Positions 1 through 6,628 of a stretch of 64,000 nucleotides of DNA are shown piece after piece. Numbering within the stretch: position 1 is the stretch's first letter; each line of letters begins with the position of its first letter. Origin of the DNA: Parvibaculum sp040390855 (GTDB lineage: Bacteria; Pseudomonadota; Alphaproteobacteria; Parvibaculales; Parvibaculaceae); assembly GCA_040390855.1 (NCBI GenBank), contig JAZJXO010000015.1, positions 14,068 through 78,067 of the forward strand, read 5' to 3'. The translations under genes were made by a program, and so were the position numbers. The notes below the pieces were generated by a model that worked only from the letters and a program-made list of their open reading frames with translations, was not told the DNA's origin and ran no database searches.

Positions 1-1
1 C

Positions 2-241
2 GTCGGCCCGAAAGAAACCCGCGCCTGGACGATCACCGAAGGCACGCGCGGCCCCAAGGCCGCAGGCGTCATCCACACAGATTTCGAGAAGGGCTATATC
101 CGCGCTGAAACTATCGCCTATGCCGATTATACAGCGCTGAACGGCGAACAGGGGGCGAAGGCCGCAGGCAAGGCGCGTTCGGAAGGCAAAGAATATGTCG
201 TGCAGGACGGCGACGTGCTGCACTTCCTGTTTAACAACTGA
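2..241 (+). CDS. ychF: Redox-regulated ATPase YchF, C-terminal fragment
   Basis: This is the last 79 residues of a gene whose start lies left of the window. The reading frame opens at base 2 and ends at TGA 239-241. The sequence is the TGS-domain end of the Obg-like ATPase YchF: it shows the family signatures GPKETRAWTI, GVIHTDFEKGYIRAE and VQDGDVLHFLFN at the C-terminus. YchF binds ribosomes and hydrolyses ATP rather than GTP, and it influences translation and oxidative-stress responses. The ATPase domain is not in the window. The next gene on the same strand starts 49 bases later. Confidence 0.95.
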   Translation, partial: VGPKETRAWTITEGTRGPKAAGVIHTDFEKGYIRAETIAYADYTALNGEQGAKAAGKARSEGKEYVVQDGDVLHFLFNN

Positions 242-290
242 TCCGTCTTTGACATGATGCCTGCCGGAAAACAAACTCGGGGAGAGCGCC

Positions 291-968
291 ATGTCACACA
301 AAGGCCGGATGATCGCGCTGAAAAGCGCCGATGGCACATCGGTTGATTGCTACCATGTGAAAGCGGAAGGCACGCGCAAAGGCGGCCTCGTGCTCATCAT
401 GGAAATTTTCGGCGTCACTGCACATATCAAAGACCTCTGCGACGGCTATGCCGCGTGCGGCTATGATGTGCTGTCACCACAGCTTTATGATCGCAAGATC
501 AAAGGCTTCGAAGCGACCTATTCACAGGAAGACATTGCGGCATCCCTCAAATACCGCGCTGAAATCACGACGCAGAATTTCGTCGACGACGTGCAGATGT
601 GCGTCAACAAACTGAAAGCCGACGGCAACGCCAAAACTTTCATCACCGGCTATTGCTATGGCGGCACTGTCTCATGGGTGGCCGCCTCGCGCGTCACCGG
701 TCTCAATGCGGCGTCGTGCTATTATGGCGGCGGCATCAAGGGCTTCATCAACGACGCGCCGAAAGTGCCGACCATCTGCCACTTCGGCGAGAAGGACCAC
801 GGCATCCCGATGGACGACGTCCGCGCCATCGAGGCCGCAAACCCCGAAGTACCCGTCTATCTCTATGACGCCGACCACGGCTTCAACTCCGACCGCCGCA
901 ACAATTACGACAAAGCGGCGGCAGAACTCGCGCTGAAGCGCACGCTGGAATTGTTTGAAAGTGTCTGA
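291..968 (+). CDS. Dienelactone hydrolase family protein
   Basis: A 225-residue alpha/beta hydrolase of the dienelactone hydrolase family, of full family length. The nucleophile motif GYCYGG places Cys122 where these enzymes carry their catalytic cysteine. Asp169 (GEKDHG) and His196 (DADHGF) complete the triad. Family members hydrolyse lactone or ester bonds, classically dienelactone in chlorocatechol breakdown. Many chromosomal copies have no known substrate, and no aromatic-degradation gene lies nearby, so the substrate is open. The start is supported by a GGGGAGAG ribosome site 5 bases before the ATG. No signal peptide is visible, so it should be cytoplasmic. Confidence 0.9.
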   Translation: MSHKGRMIALKSADGTSVDCYHVKAEGTRKGGLVLIMEIFGVTAHIKDLCDGYAACGYDVLSPQLYDRKIKGFEATYSQEDIAASLKYRAEITTQNFVDDVQMCVNKLKADGNAKTFITGYCYGGTVSWVAASRVTGLNAASCYYGGGIKGFINDAPKVPTICHFGEKDHGIPMDDVRAIEAANPEVPVYLYDADHGFNSDRRNNYDKAAAELALKRTLELFESV

Positions 969-1016
969 GACGAGAACAAATGCGAGGCCCCGGCCTGCAT
1001 TTTGGCCGCAATTACA

Positions 1017-1026
1017 TTGTGCACAA
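1017..1026. promoter_or_regulatory. OhrR-type operator candidate upstream of ohrR
   Basis: A perfect 10-base palindrome, TTGTGCACAA, lies 48 bases before the MarR/OhrR gene. A near-identical TTGTGTACAA occurs in front of the peroxidase gene downstream (1555-1564). Sharing the motif suggests one regulator acting at both sites, including autoregulation. The assignment is an inference from position and symmetry. Confidence 0.55.
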
Positions 1027-1073
1027 GAGACTTGGTCTCCATATAATGGCGCACTGACCCTTGATGGTGCCCC

Positions 1074-1511
1074 ATGAAAAATCCGCTTGATCCCCTGCTT
1101 CTCGATAATCAGCTCTGCTTTGCGCTTTATTCGTCTTCGCATCTGATGACCAAGATCTACAAGCCGCTACTGAAAGAGGTCGGACTTACCTATCCGCAAT
1201 ATCTCGCCATGCTAGCGCTCTGGGAAGAAGACGGCGTGACGGTGGGCGCGCTTGGCGAGAGGCTCTTTCTCGACAGCGGCACACTGACGCCGCTGCTGAA
1301 GCGCATGGAGGCGGCGAAACTCTTGAAGCGCGAGCGCAGCGGGGCAGACGAGCGGCAGGTGTTTATTCACCTAACCGACAAGGGACGCGCGCTGAAGCGG
1401 GCGGCGGCGCAGGTTCCGCTCAAGGCGGCAGCGGCGACCGGCATGGAGATTGCGGAGATCATCAAGCTCCGGAAACAACTCACGAAATTGCAGACGGAGC
1501 TGGCGGAATAG
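1074..1511 (+). CDS. ohrR: OhrR/MarR-family peroxide-sensing repressor
   Basis: A 145-residue winged-helix regulator of the MarR family. The N-terminal segment DNQLCFALYSSS carries Cys15, the position of the peroxide-reactive cysteine in OhrR proteins. The DNA-binding region follows, with LGERLFLDSGTLTPLLKRME and the wing RSGADERQVFIHLT. In OhrR, oxidation of this cysteine by organic hydroperoxides releases DNA and derepresses a peroxidase. The thiol peroxidase gene 100 bases downstream on the same strand fits that role, as do the palindromes before both genes. No ohr gene is seen here, so the peroxidase may replace it as target. The family call is firm; the inducer is inferred. Confidence 0.88.
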   Translation: MKNPLDPLLLDNQLCFALYSSSHLMTKIYKPLLKEVGLTYPQYLAMLALWEEDGVTVGALGERLFLDSGTLTPLLKRMEAAKLLKRERSGADERQVFIHLTDKGRALKRAAAQVPLKAAAATGMEIAEIIKLRKQLTKLQTELAE

Positions 1512-1550
1512 CCACTCTGCGGGAGAAGGAAAAGAACAACTCCAAAAAAT

Positions 1551-1580
1551 TATATTGTGTACAATATAATTGTATACTAT
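1551..1580. promoter_or_regulatory. Operator region upstream of the peroxidase gene
   Basis: An AT-rich block in otherwise GC-rich DNA holds TATATTG-TGTA-CAATATA (1551-1568), with core TTGTGTACAA at 1555-1564. This matches the palindrome before ohrR at 9 of 10 bases. A second, weaker dyad centred on GTATAC follows at 1572-1577. It sits 32-61 bases before the peroxidase ATG, where a repressor would overlap the promoter. Confidence 0.55.
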
Positions 1581-1611
1581 ATAAATAACACCGAGCAAAA
1601 GGAAAAGTGAA

Positions 1612-2106
1612 ATGACACGCGACAAGAAGACCGCTTTCGACTTCGACTTCCAGAGCCTCAAGGGCAGGCCCATGCCTTTGAAAGAATTTGCAGGGCGCCC
1701 TGTCATCATCGTCAACACGGCATCGAAATGCGGTTTCACTCCGCAATATAAGGGCCTTGAAGCGGTGTGGCAGCAGCACAAGGCCGAGGGCCTCGTGATC
1801 CTCGGCGTACCTTCGAACGATTTTGCAGGTCAGGAACCCGGCAATTCAACGGAGATTGCCGAATTTTGCGAGATCAATTTCGGCGTAGATTTTCCGTTGA
1901 CGGAGAAAGTCCATGTGAAGGGCGCACAGGCGCATCCCCTCTTCAACTGGCTGGGATCACAGGGCGGTTTCCTCGCCAAGCCGCGCTGGAACTTCTACAA
2001 ATACTTCATTGGCCGCGACGGTCAGTTGAAGACATGGTTCTCGTCCATCACCACGCCGGACAGCGCGAAATTCCAGTCGGCGGTGAAGAAGCTGATCGCC
2101 GAATAA
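1612..2106 (+). CDS. Glutathione peroxidase-family thiol peroxidase (Cys type)
   Basis: A 164-residue GPx-fold peroxidase. The peroxidatic residue is Cys40 in NTASKCGFTPQ, so this is not a selenoprotein. Gln74 (PSNDFAGQEPG), Trp126 and Asn127 (PRWNFYKYF) complete the catalytic tetrad. Cys86 (EFCEINF) sits where thioredoxin-dependent members have the resolving cysteine, so the reductant is more likely thioredoxin than glutathione. It reduces hydroperoxides in the cytoplasm; no signal peptide is visible. An AAAGGAAAAG ribosome site precedes the ATG. The operator-like palindrome shared with the upstream ohrR points to induction by organic peroxides. Its stop abuts the stop of the convergent gene with no gap. 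Confidence 0.93.
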   Translation: MTRDKKTAFDFDFQSLKGRPMPLKEFAGRPVIIVNTASKCGFTPQYKGLEAVWQQHKAEGLVILGVPSNDFAGQEPGNSTEIAEFCEINFGVDFPLTEKVHVKGAQAHPLFNWLGSQGGFLAKPRWNFYKYFIGRDGQLKTWFSSITTPDSAKFQSAVKKLIAE

Positions 2107-3081
2107 TCAGTCGTTAAGCACCGTGCGAAAACCCAAATGGCTTGCGGCAAGGTCCAGTTCCTGGGCCTGCCGCGCGCCAGAGCGATAGCGCATACAATAA
2201 TTGGGGGCGCAGAGATAGGACCCGCCTTTGATGACACCGCGCTTCGGATCACCATCGAAATGGTCACGTGTCCATTCCCAGACATTACCGATCATATCAT
2301 AGAGCCCGTAAGCATTGGCCCTAAAGCAGCCTACAGGCGCAAGGCCGACATAGCCGTCTTCAGCTGTATTGATCACCGGAAAAACACCCTGCCAGCTATT
2401 GGCTTCCTTTGGCTGCTCGTGATCGGGTTTGCCATCCGCTCCGCCGCGCGCGGCCCATTCCCACTGCGCTTCGGTCGGTAACTCGCGCCCCTTCCACTTC
2501 GCATAGGCCGCAACATCCGCCGCCGCCATGGCGACCACAGGGAAACTTCCGCGCCCGTCGATGCTCGTTTGCGGTCCGCCCGGATGTCGCCAATTGGCAC
2601 CCGCTATGTACTGCCACCATTGCGAAATATCACCGCTGTCATCGACATCTTTCGGCATGACGAACACAACAGCACCGGCGCGGCGCATTTCCGGTGGCAA
2701 TTCCGGATGGGCACGCGCATCAACATCGCGCTCGGTAACCGTCACGTAACCCGTCGCCCTCACAAATGCCGCGAACTCGTCATTCGTGACCTCGTGCGCA
2801 TCCATCCAGAACGCCTTGACCTCGCGCGATCTGAACGGTTTTTCTTCCGGATAAACATCATCGCCCATATCGAACGTGCCACCCGGTACGCGCACCATGC
2901 CGGACAGAACGCCCGAACGCATGTCGCTCGCCACAAGGCAATGTTTGGCCGGCAGGACAGAAACATTGATCGAGCTTCTGGTCCAGCCCCTGACCAAAGA
3001 CACAACAACCGCCACGCCGACGAAGGTGACGATTGCCGCGACATAAGGCTTATAACGCGGACCCAAAATCAGTTGGCCCAA
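2107..3081 (-). CDS. Formylglycine-generating enzyme (SUMF1 family), membrane-anchored
   Basis: A 324-residue SUMF1/FGE-sulfatase domain protein. Residues 12-30 form one hydrophobic segment, so the enzyme domain (about 60-324) is probably held at the outer face of the inner membrane. The copper-binding catalytic cysteines of true FGE are present: Cys291 and Cys296 in GGSYLCAPNYCMRYRSGARQ, with the five-residue spacing of the human enzyme. FGE oxidises the active-site cysteine of sulfatases to formylglycine. The adjacent arylsulfatase is the obvious client; this gene starts inside its last codons with a 13-base overlap. The start is TTG, chosen because the frame overlaps the upstream stop and the TM segment follows directly. 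The ribosome site is weak. Confidence 0.9.
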   Translation of the reverse strand: MGQLILGPRYKPYVAAIVTFVGVAVVVSLVRGWTRSSINVSVLPAKHCLVASDMRSGVLSGMVRVPGGTFDMGDDVYPEEKPFRSREVKAFWMDAHEVTNDEFAAFVRATGYVTVTERDVDARAHPELPPEMRRAGAVVFVMPKDVDDSGDISQWWQYIAGANWRHPGGPQTSIDGRGSFPVVAMAAADVAAYAKWKGRELPTEAQWEWAARGGADGKPDHEQPKEANSWQGVFPVINTAEDGYVGLAPVGCFRANAYGLYDMIGNVWEWTRDHFDGDPKRGVIKGGSYLCAPNYCMRYRSGARQAQELDLAASHLGFRTVLND

Positions 3082-4730
3082 TAAATATATTCATCATCCG
3101 CCTTTTCGGGATAACGATCAGGATCTTCCGGATGATCAATATCGATGGCTGCTTCTGTCAGCGTCGGCCAGAGCGGCTTTGCCTGCCCGGCATTGATGCT
3201 GTCGAGAACCTTGCGCAATTCGGTAACGCGGGCAAGGTCGCTGTCGGCAAGATTTTTTCGCTCTGTCGGATCATCCTTCAGATTATAGAGCCAGTTCTTT
3301 TTCGGCAGTTCCGCGACCTGCAATTTCCAGTCGCCGTCGAGCAGCGTTTTATAATCACCCGACCGGAAATAGAGCGTCTGGTGCGGGCGGCTTGCGTCTT
3401 TGCCTTCCATAAATGGCAGAAGATTGACGCCGTCCATCACGCGGTCCGTCGGCATCACTGCCCCTGCCGCAGCGGCAGCGGTTGCAAAAATATCGACATG
3501 TGCAACGGGATTATCATATTTCACGCCCGCAGGCAGCACGCCGTCCCACTTCATAAAATAGGGCACATGAATGCCACCTTCAAAGAAGGTCGCCTTCCAG
3601 CCGCGATAGGGATCGTTCAAATGCGGCAGGCCGATATAATTTGCACCGCCATTGTCACTCGTAAAAATCACGAGCGTATTATCATCAAGGCCTTGCTCTT
3701 TCAGCATCGCCAGCACATTGCCGATATTGCGATCAAGCGCACGGATCATCGCGGCATAGACGCGCATCCTGTGATCCTTGATCATCGGCAGCGCGTCATA
3801 GTCTTCCTTCTTCGCCTGCAACGGCGTGTGCGGCGCGTTGAAGGCGAGATACATAAAGAAAGGACGGTTCTTGTTTGCCTTGATCGCATCAACAGCCTGA
3901 TCACCCAGATAATCCGTCATATATTTGTCGGGCACGAAACGCTTGCCGCCGTCTTTGCTCACCGCGTAAGGCAGCGCCGCCCAAAGAAACTGATCAATCG
4001 GATCATACTCCTGCTTCGCCTCCACCACATCCGCCGAGCCGGGCTCGGCATACATCTGCGCACCGATAAGAAAAGCGAGTGACTCGTCATAGCCCTTCGC
4101 TTGCGGGCGCATTTCAGGCAACTCGCCGAGATGCCATTTACCGAACATCAGCGTGTGATAGCCCTGTTTCTGCAAAAGCTGCGCGACGGTGACCTCGCTT
4201 ACCGGAATGCCCATCGTGGACACGTCGGGATAATTCTTCGCATTGTCTTCGTGATAGACAGGCTTGTGCAAACCACCGCTCATGTCCGCCACCATCTTCA
4301 TAAAAATCGGATGAGCGGGCGTGAACTCATAGCCGAAACGTGTTGCGTAGCGCCCCGTCATAATCGCGGCACGGGACGGCGCGCAAGTGGCGTTGCCCGC
4401 ATAGCCGCGCGTAAGATCAACGCCACCTTGAGCGATGGAATTGATCGCCGGTGTCGGCACCACGCCACCCGCAACGCCGCCGCCATTGAGCGAGATGTCG
4501 TTGTAACCGAGATCGTCCGCAAGAATGAGAATGATATTGGGCGCACGCTTGCCCGCAGGTGCGCTCGCCGGTCCCTGTTGCCACACAACCGGCTGGTTGG
4601 GCCCGATCGGGTCTTTCAAATGCGAGATGAATCGAACGAGCACAATCGGATTTTGCTTCAGATAGACAAGCCCGCCACCGCCGACAACCAGCACAGCGAG
4701 GCCCGCCGCCGCCCATTTTTTCAAACACAT
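3069..4730 (-). CDS. Arylsulfatase, type I (formylglycine-dependent), membrane-anchored
   Basis: A 553-residue sulfatase of the alkaline phosphatase superfamily. The modification motif is CAPSRAAIMTGR with Cys116 as the residue converted to formylglycine. Metal-binding residues are seen in LADDLGYND (Asp72, Asp73) and TSDNGG. An N-terminal hydrophobic segment (about residues 7-25) without a clear cleavage site suggests an uncleaved anchor, with the catalytic domain periplasmic. It removes sulfate from organic sulfate esters; the substrate is unknown. The ATG at 4730 is preferred over a TTG one codon earlier because GGGAGCG lies 5 bases before it. It forms a two-gene unit with the overlapping formylglycine-generating enzyme. 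Confidence 0.93.
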   Translation of the reverse strand: MCLKKWAAAGLAVLVVGGGGLVYLKQNPIVLVRFISHLKDPIGPNQPVVWQQGPASAPAGKRAPNIILILADDLGYNDISLNGGGVAGGVVPTPAINSIAQGGVDLTRGYAGNATCAPSRAAIMTGRYATRFGYEFTPAHPIFMKMVADMSGGLHKPVYHEDNAKNYPDVSTMGIPVSEVTVAQLLQKQGYHTLMFGKWHLGELPEMRPQAKGYDESLAFLIGAQMYAEPGSADVVEAKQEYDPIDQFLWAALPYAVSKDGGKRFVPDKYMTDYLGDQAVDAIKANKNRPFFMYLAFNAPHTPLQAKKEDYDALPMIKDHRMRVYAAMIRALDRNIGNVLAMLKEQGLDDNTLVIFTSDNGGANYIGLPHLNDPYRGWKATFFEGGIHVPYFMKWDGVLPAGVKYDNPVAHVDIFATAAAAAGAVMPTDRVMDGVNLLPFMEGKDASRPHQTLYFRSGDYKTLLDGDWKLQVAELPKKNWLYNLKDDPTERKNLADSDLARVTELRKVLDSINAGQAKPLWPTLTEAAIDIDHPEDPDRYPEKADDEYIYWAN

Positions 4731-4761
4731 CAACCGCTCCCTGATTCCATATTTTAATGGA

Positions 4762-4829
4762 TTACATTAGTGATGTTAGCGCATAGGCCCACGCCAGACA
4801 AACCAGAAAAATCTCCAGAAATGGCCAGA
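4762..4829. promoter_or_regulatory. Dyad and helically spaced CCAGA repeats before the sulfatase gene
   Basis: The 133-base gap between the sulfatase start and the aldolase stop holds an imperfect dyad TTACAT-TAGTG-ATGTTA at 4762-4778. Four copies of CCAGA follow at 4794, 4803, 4815 and 4825, spaced 9-12 bases apart. This could be a regulator-binding region for the sulfatase/FGE unit. No protein is assigned. Confidence 0.25.
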
Positions 4830-4866
4830 AAACGTGCCCGGAGAGGGGCGGCCGGCGAGCAACAGG

Positions 4867-5523
4867 TCAATCGCGCGGCTGTTTCGCCTGCCCGTAATGG
4901 CAAAACTTCTCGACCACGCGGGCCATTTCATCGTCCGGCAGCAGCGGTGGCTCGCCGATCTGCAACGCCCGCCAATACTGGCCGGAAAGAATTTCGACTT
5001 CATGCGCAAGCTTCAGTGCTTCGGCGAGGTCACGACCGAAAGCAATCTGACCGTGATGGGCAAGGAGACACGCCTTGCGATCCTCAAGGGCCGCTACCGC
5101 CAGAGGGCCAAGCTCTGCCGTGCCGAAAGTCGCATAAGACGCACATCGGATGTCGCGTCCGCCGAGCAGCGCCACCATGTAATGAAACGGCGGGATAGCC
5201 CGATGCATGACGGCGAGCGTGGTCGCATAGCCGGAATGCGCGTGCACAATCGCCTGCGCTTCCCCCCGCGCGGCATAGATCGCCGCGTGCATATGCCATT
5301 CGCTAGAAGGCGAGCGGCGGCCACCTCTCACCGTGCCGTCGAGACCGACGCGCACAATATCGTCCGGCAGCAGGTCGTGATAATTCATGCCCGTCGGGGT
5401 GATCAGCATGTCGCCGTCAAAGCGCAGCGAGACATTGCCGGATTGCTGGGGCGAGAGGCCAGTGCGCTCAAGTTCAAGCGCTGTATCAATCACCGACTGC
5501 CGCGCCCAGCTTTCATTTTGCAT
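4867..5523 (-). CDS. Class II aldolase, FucA-like; probable 5-methylthioribulose-1-phosphate aldolase
   Basis: A 218-residue class II (zinc) aldolase/adducin-family protein. It aligns by eye closely with L-fuculose-1-phosphate aldolase: SGNVSLR, ITPTGMNY, PSSEWHMH, IVHAHSGYA and LLAHHGQIA appear in order. Predicted catalytic Glu75 and zinc ligands His94, His96 and His157 are all present. The gene sits behind mtnP and mtnA, so the likely substrate is 5-methylthioribulose-1-phosphate. Cleavage would give dihydroxyacetone phosphate and 2-methylthioacetaldehyde, as in the DHAP shunt of Rhodospirillum rubrum. The ATG at 5523 overlaps the mtnA stop by 11 bases; longer starts would run into mtnA. 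The dehydratase MtnB belongs to the same fold family and is the main alternative. Confidence 0.82.
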   Translation of the reverse strand: MQNESWARQSVIDTALELERTGLSPQQSGNVSLRFDGDMLITPTGMNYHDLLPDDIVRVGLDGTVRGGRRSPSSEWHMHAAIYAARGEAQAIVHAHSGYATTLAVMHRAIPPFHYMVALLGGRDIRCASYATFGTAELGPLAVAALEDRKACLLAHHGQIAFGRDLAEALKLAHEVEILSGQYWRALQIGEPPLLPDDEMARVVEKFCHYGQAKQPRD

Positions 5524-6613
5524 TGCGTTGCTCGGGATAAAGCGTGAGCAATCCCTCGCGCGTCGCGGGCGCAACGCCGCGTTCGGTGATGAGGCCGGTG
5601 ACAAGACGCGCGGGCGTCACGTCGAAACCATAATTTGCCGCAGCGCTTCCCGGGGCAGAAATCTCAATTGTCTCAATCGTGCCCTTGTCGGTGCGGCCCG
5701 TCATGTGGGTCACTTCGCGGGCCGAGCGCTGCTCAATCGGAATGTCCGCAACGCCGTCGTCCAGCGTCCAGTCGATCGTCGTATAAGGCAGCGCCACATA
5801 AAACGGCACCCCATTGTCATGTGCTGCCAGCGCCTTCAGATAGGTGCCGATCTTATTTGCCACATCGCCCCGCGCCGTCGTGCGGTCGGTGCCGACAATG
5901 CACATGTCCACCTGCCCGTGCTGCATCAGATGCCCGCCCGCATTGTCGGGAATGATCGTATGCGCGACACCGTGACGCCCCAGTTCAAACGCGGTCAGAG
6001 ATGCGCCCTGATTGCGCGGTCGCGTCTCATCGACCCAGACGTGGATATTGATACCCTCGTCATGTGCCATATAGATGGGCGCAAGCGCCGTGCCCCAATC
6101 AACGCAGGCGAGCCAGCCCGCATTGCAATGGGTGAGCACGTTAACCGTCTCGCCGGGTTTTTTCGCTGCAATGGCTCGGATGAGACCAAGGCCCTGCACG
6201 CCGATGAGACGGCAAATCTCGACATCATCATCGCAAATCTTTGCCGCCCGCGCATAGGCGGCTGCGGCGCGCGCATTATCTCCGAGCGGCTTCACCGCTT
6301 CGACCATCGCGTCGAGCGCCCATTTGAGATTGATCGCGGTGGGCCGTGTCTCGGCAAGCATTGCGTAAGCCGCATGGAGCGAAGCATCCGACGCATCCTC
6401 GCGCAAGGCCATGCAAAGCCCGTAAGCCGCCGTCGCGCCAATGAGCGGCGCACCGCGCACGATCATGTCTTTGATCGCCCGCGCGGCGTCATCAGCGCTC
6501 GAAAGCCGCACTGTCTCGAACTCATGCGGCAGCTTTGTCTGGTCAATCACGGTGACGGTCCATTGGTCGTCGTTCACCCAGATCGTGCGATAGGCTTTGC
6601 CGTTGATTTTCAT
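5513..6613 (-). CDS. mtnA: S-methyl-5-thioribose-1-phosphate isomerase
   Basis: A 366-residue aldose-ketose isomerase of the eIF2B-related family, of normal length. It converts 5-methylthioribose-1-phosphate to 5-methylthioribulose-1-phosphate. Family signatures are MIVRGAPLIGATAAYG, the catalytic Cys163 in THCNAGWLA, and the catalytic Asp243 in VGTDRTTARGDVANKIG. It lies fourth in a minus-strand operon after mtnP, apt and a TerC-family gene, and its stop overlaps the aldolase start, so the two are probably translationally coupled. MtnP supplies its substrate directly as the 1-phosphate, so no MtnK kinase is needed, and none is seen. Confidence 0.95.
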   Translation of the reverse strand: MKINGKAYRTIWVNDDQWTVTVIDQTKLPHEFETVRLSSADDAARAIKDMIVRGAPLIGATAAYGLCMALREDASDASLHAAYAMLAETRPTAINLKWALDAMVEAVKPLGDNARAAAAYARAAKICDDDVEICRLIGVQGLGLIRAIAAKKPGETVNVLTHCNAGWLACVDWGTALAPIYMAHDEGINIHVWVDETRPRNQGASLTAFELGRHGVAHTIIPDNAGGHLMQHGQVDMCIVGTDRTTARGDVANKIGTYLKALAAHDNGVPFYVALPYTTIDWTLDDGVADIPIEQRSAREVTHMTGRTDKGTIETIEISAPGSAAANYGFDVTPARLVTGLITERGVAPATREGLLTLYPEQRNAK

Positions 6614-6628
6614 TTCAAACCTTCCGGC

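Noticed and set aside
672..1142. Long antisense frame over the dienelactone hydrolase gene
   Set aside because: It mirrors the codon pattern of the real gene, has no family motif and no ribosome site. High GC makes such frames common here.
3033..4082. Long plus-strand frame opposite the sulfatase
   Set aside because: Sulfatase motifs on the minus strand are unmistakable; the opposite frame is rich in His, Arg and Ile without any domain.
4762..4778. Zur box before the sulfatase gene
   Set aside because: The half-sites face outward (TTACAT...ATGTTA), opposite to a Zur site, and zinc control of a sulfatase has no other support.
4867..5523. MtnB dehydratase instead of an aldolase
   Set aside because: Sequence runs closer to FucA (PSSEWHMH, ATFGTAEL, LLAHHGQ), and mtnC/mtnD are absent nearby. 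It remains possible.
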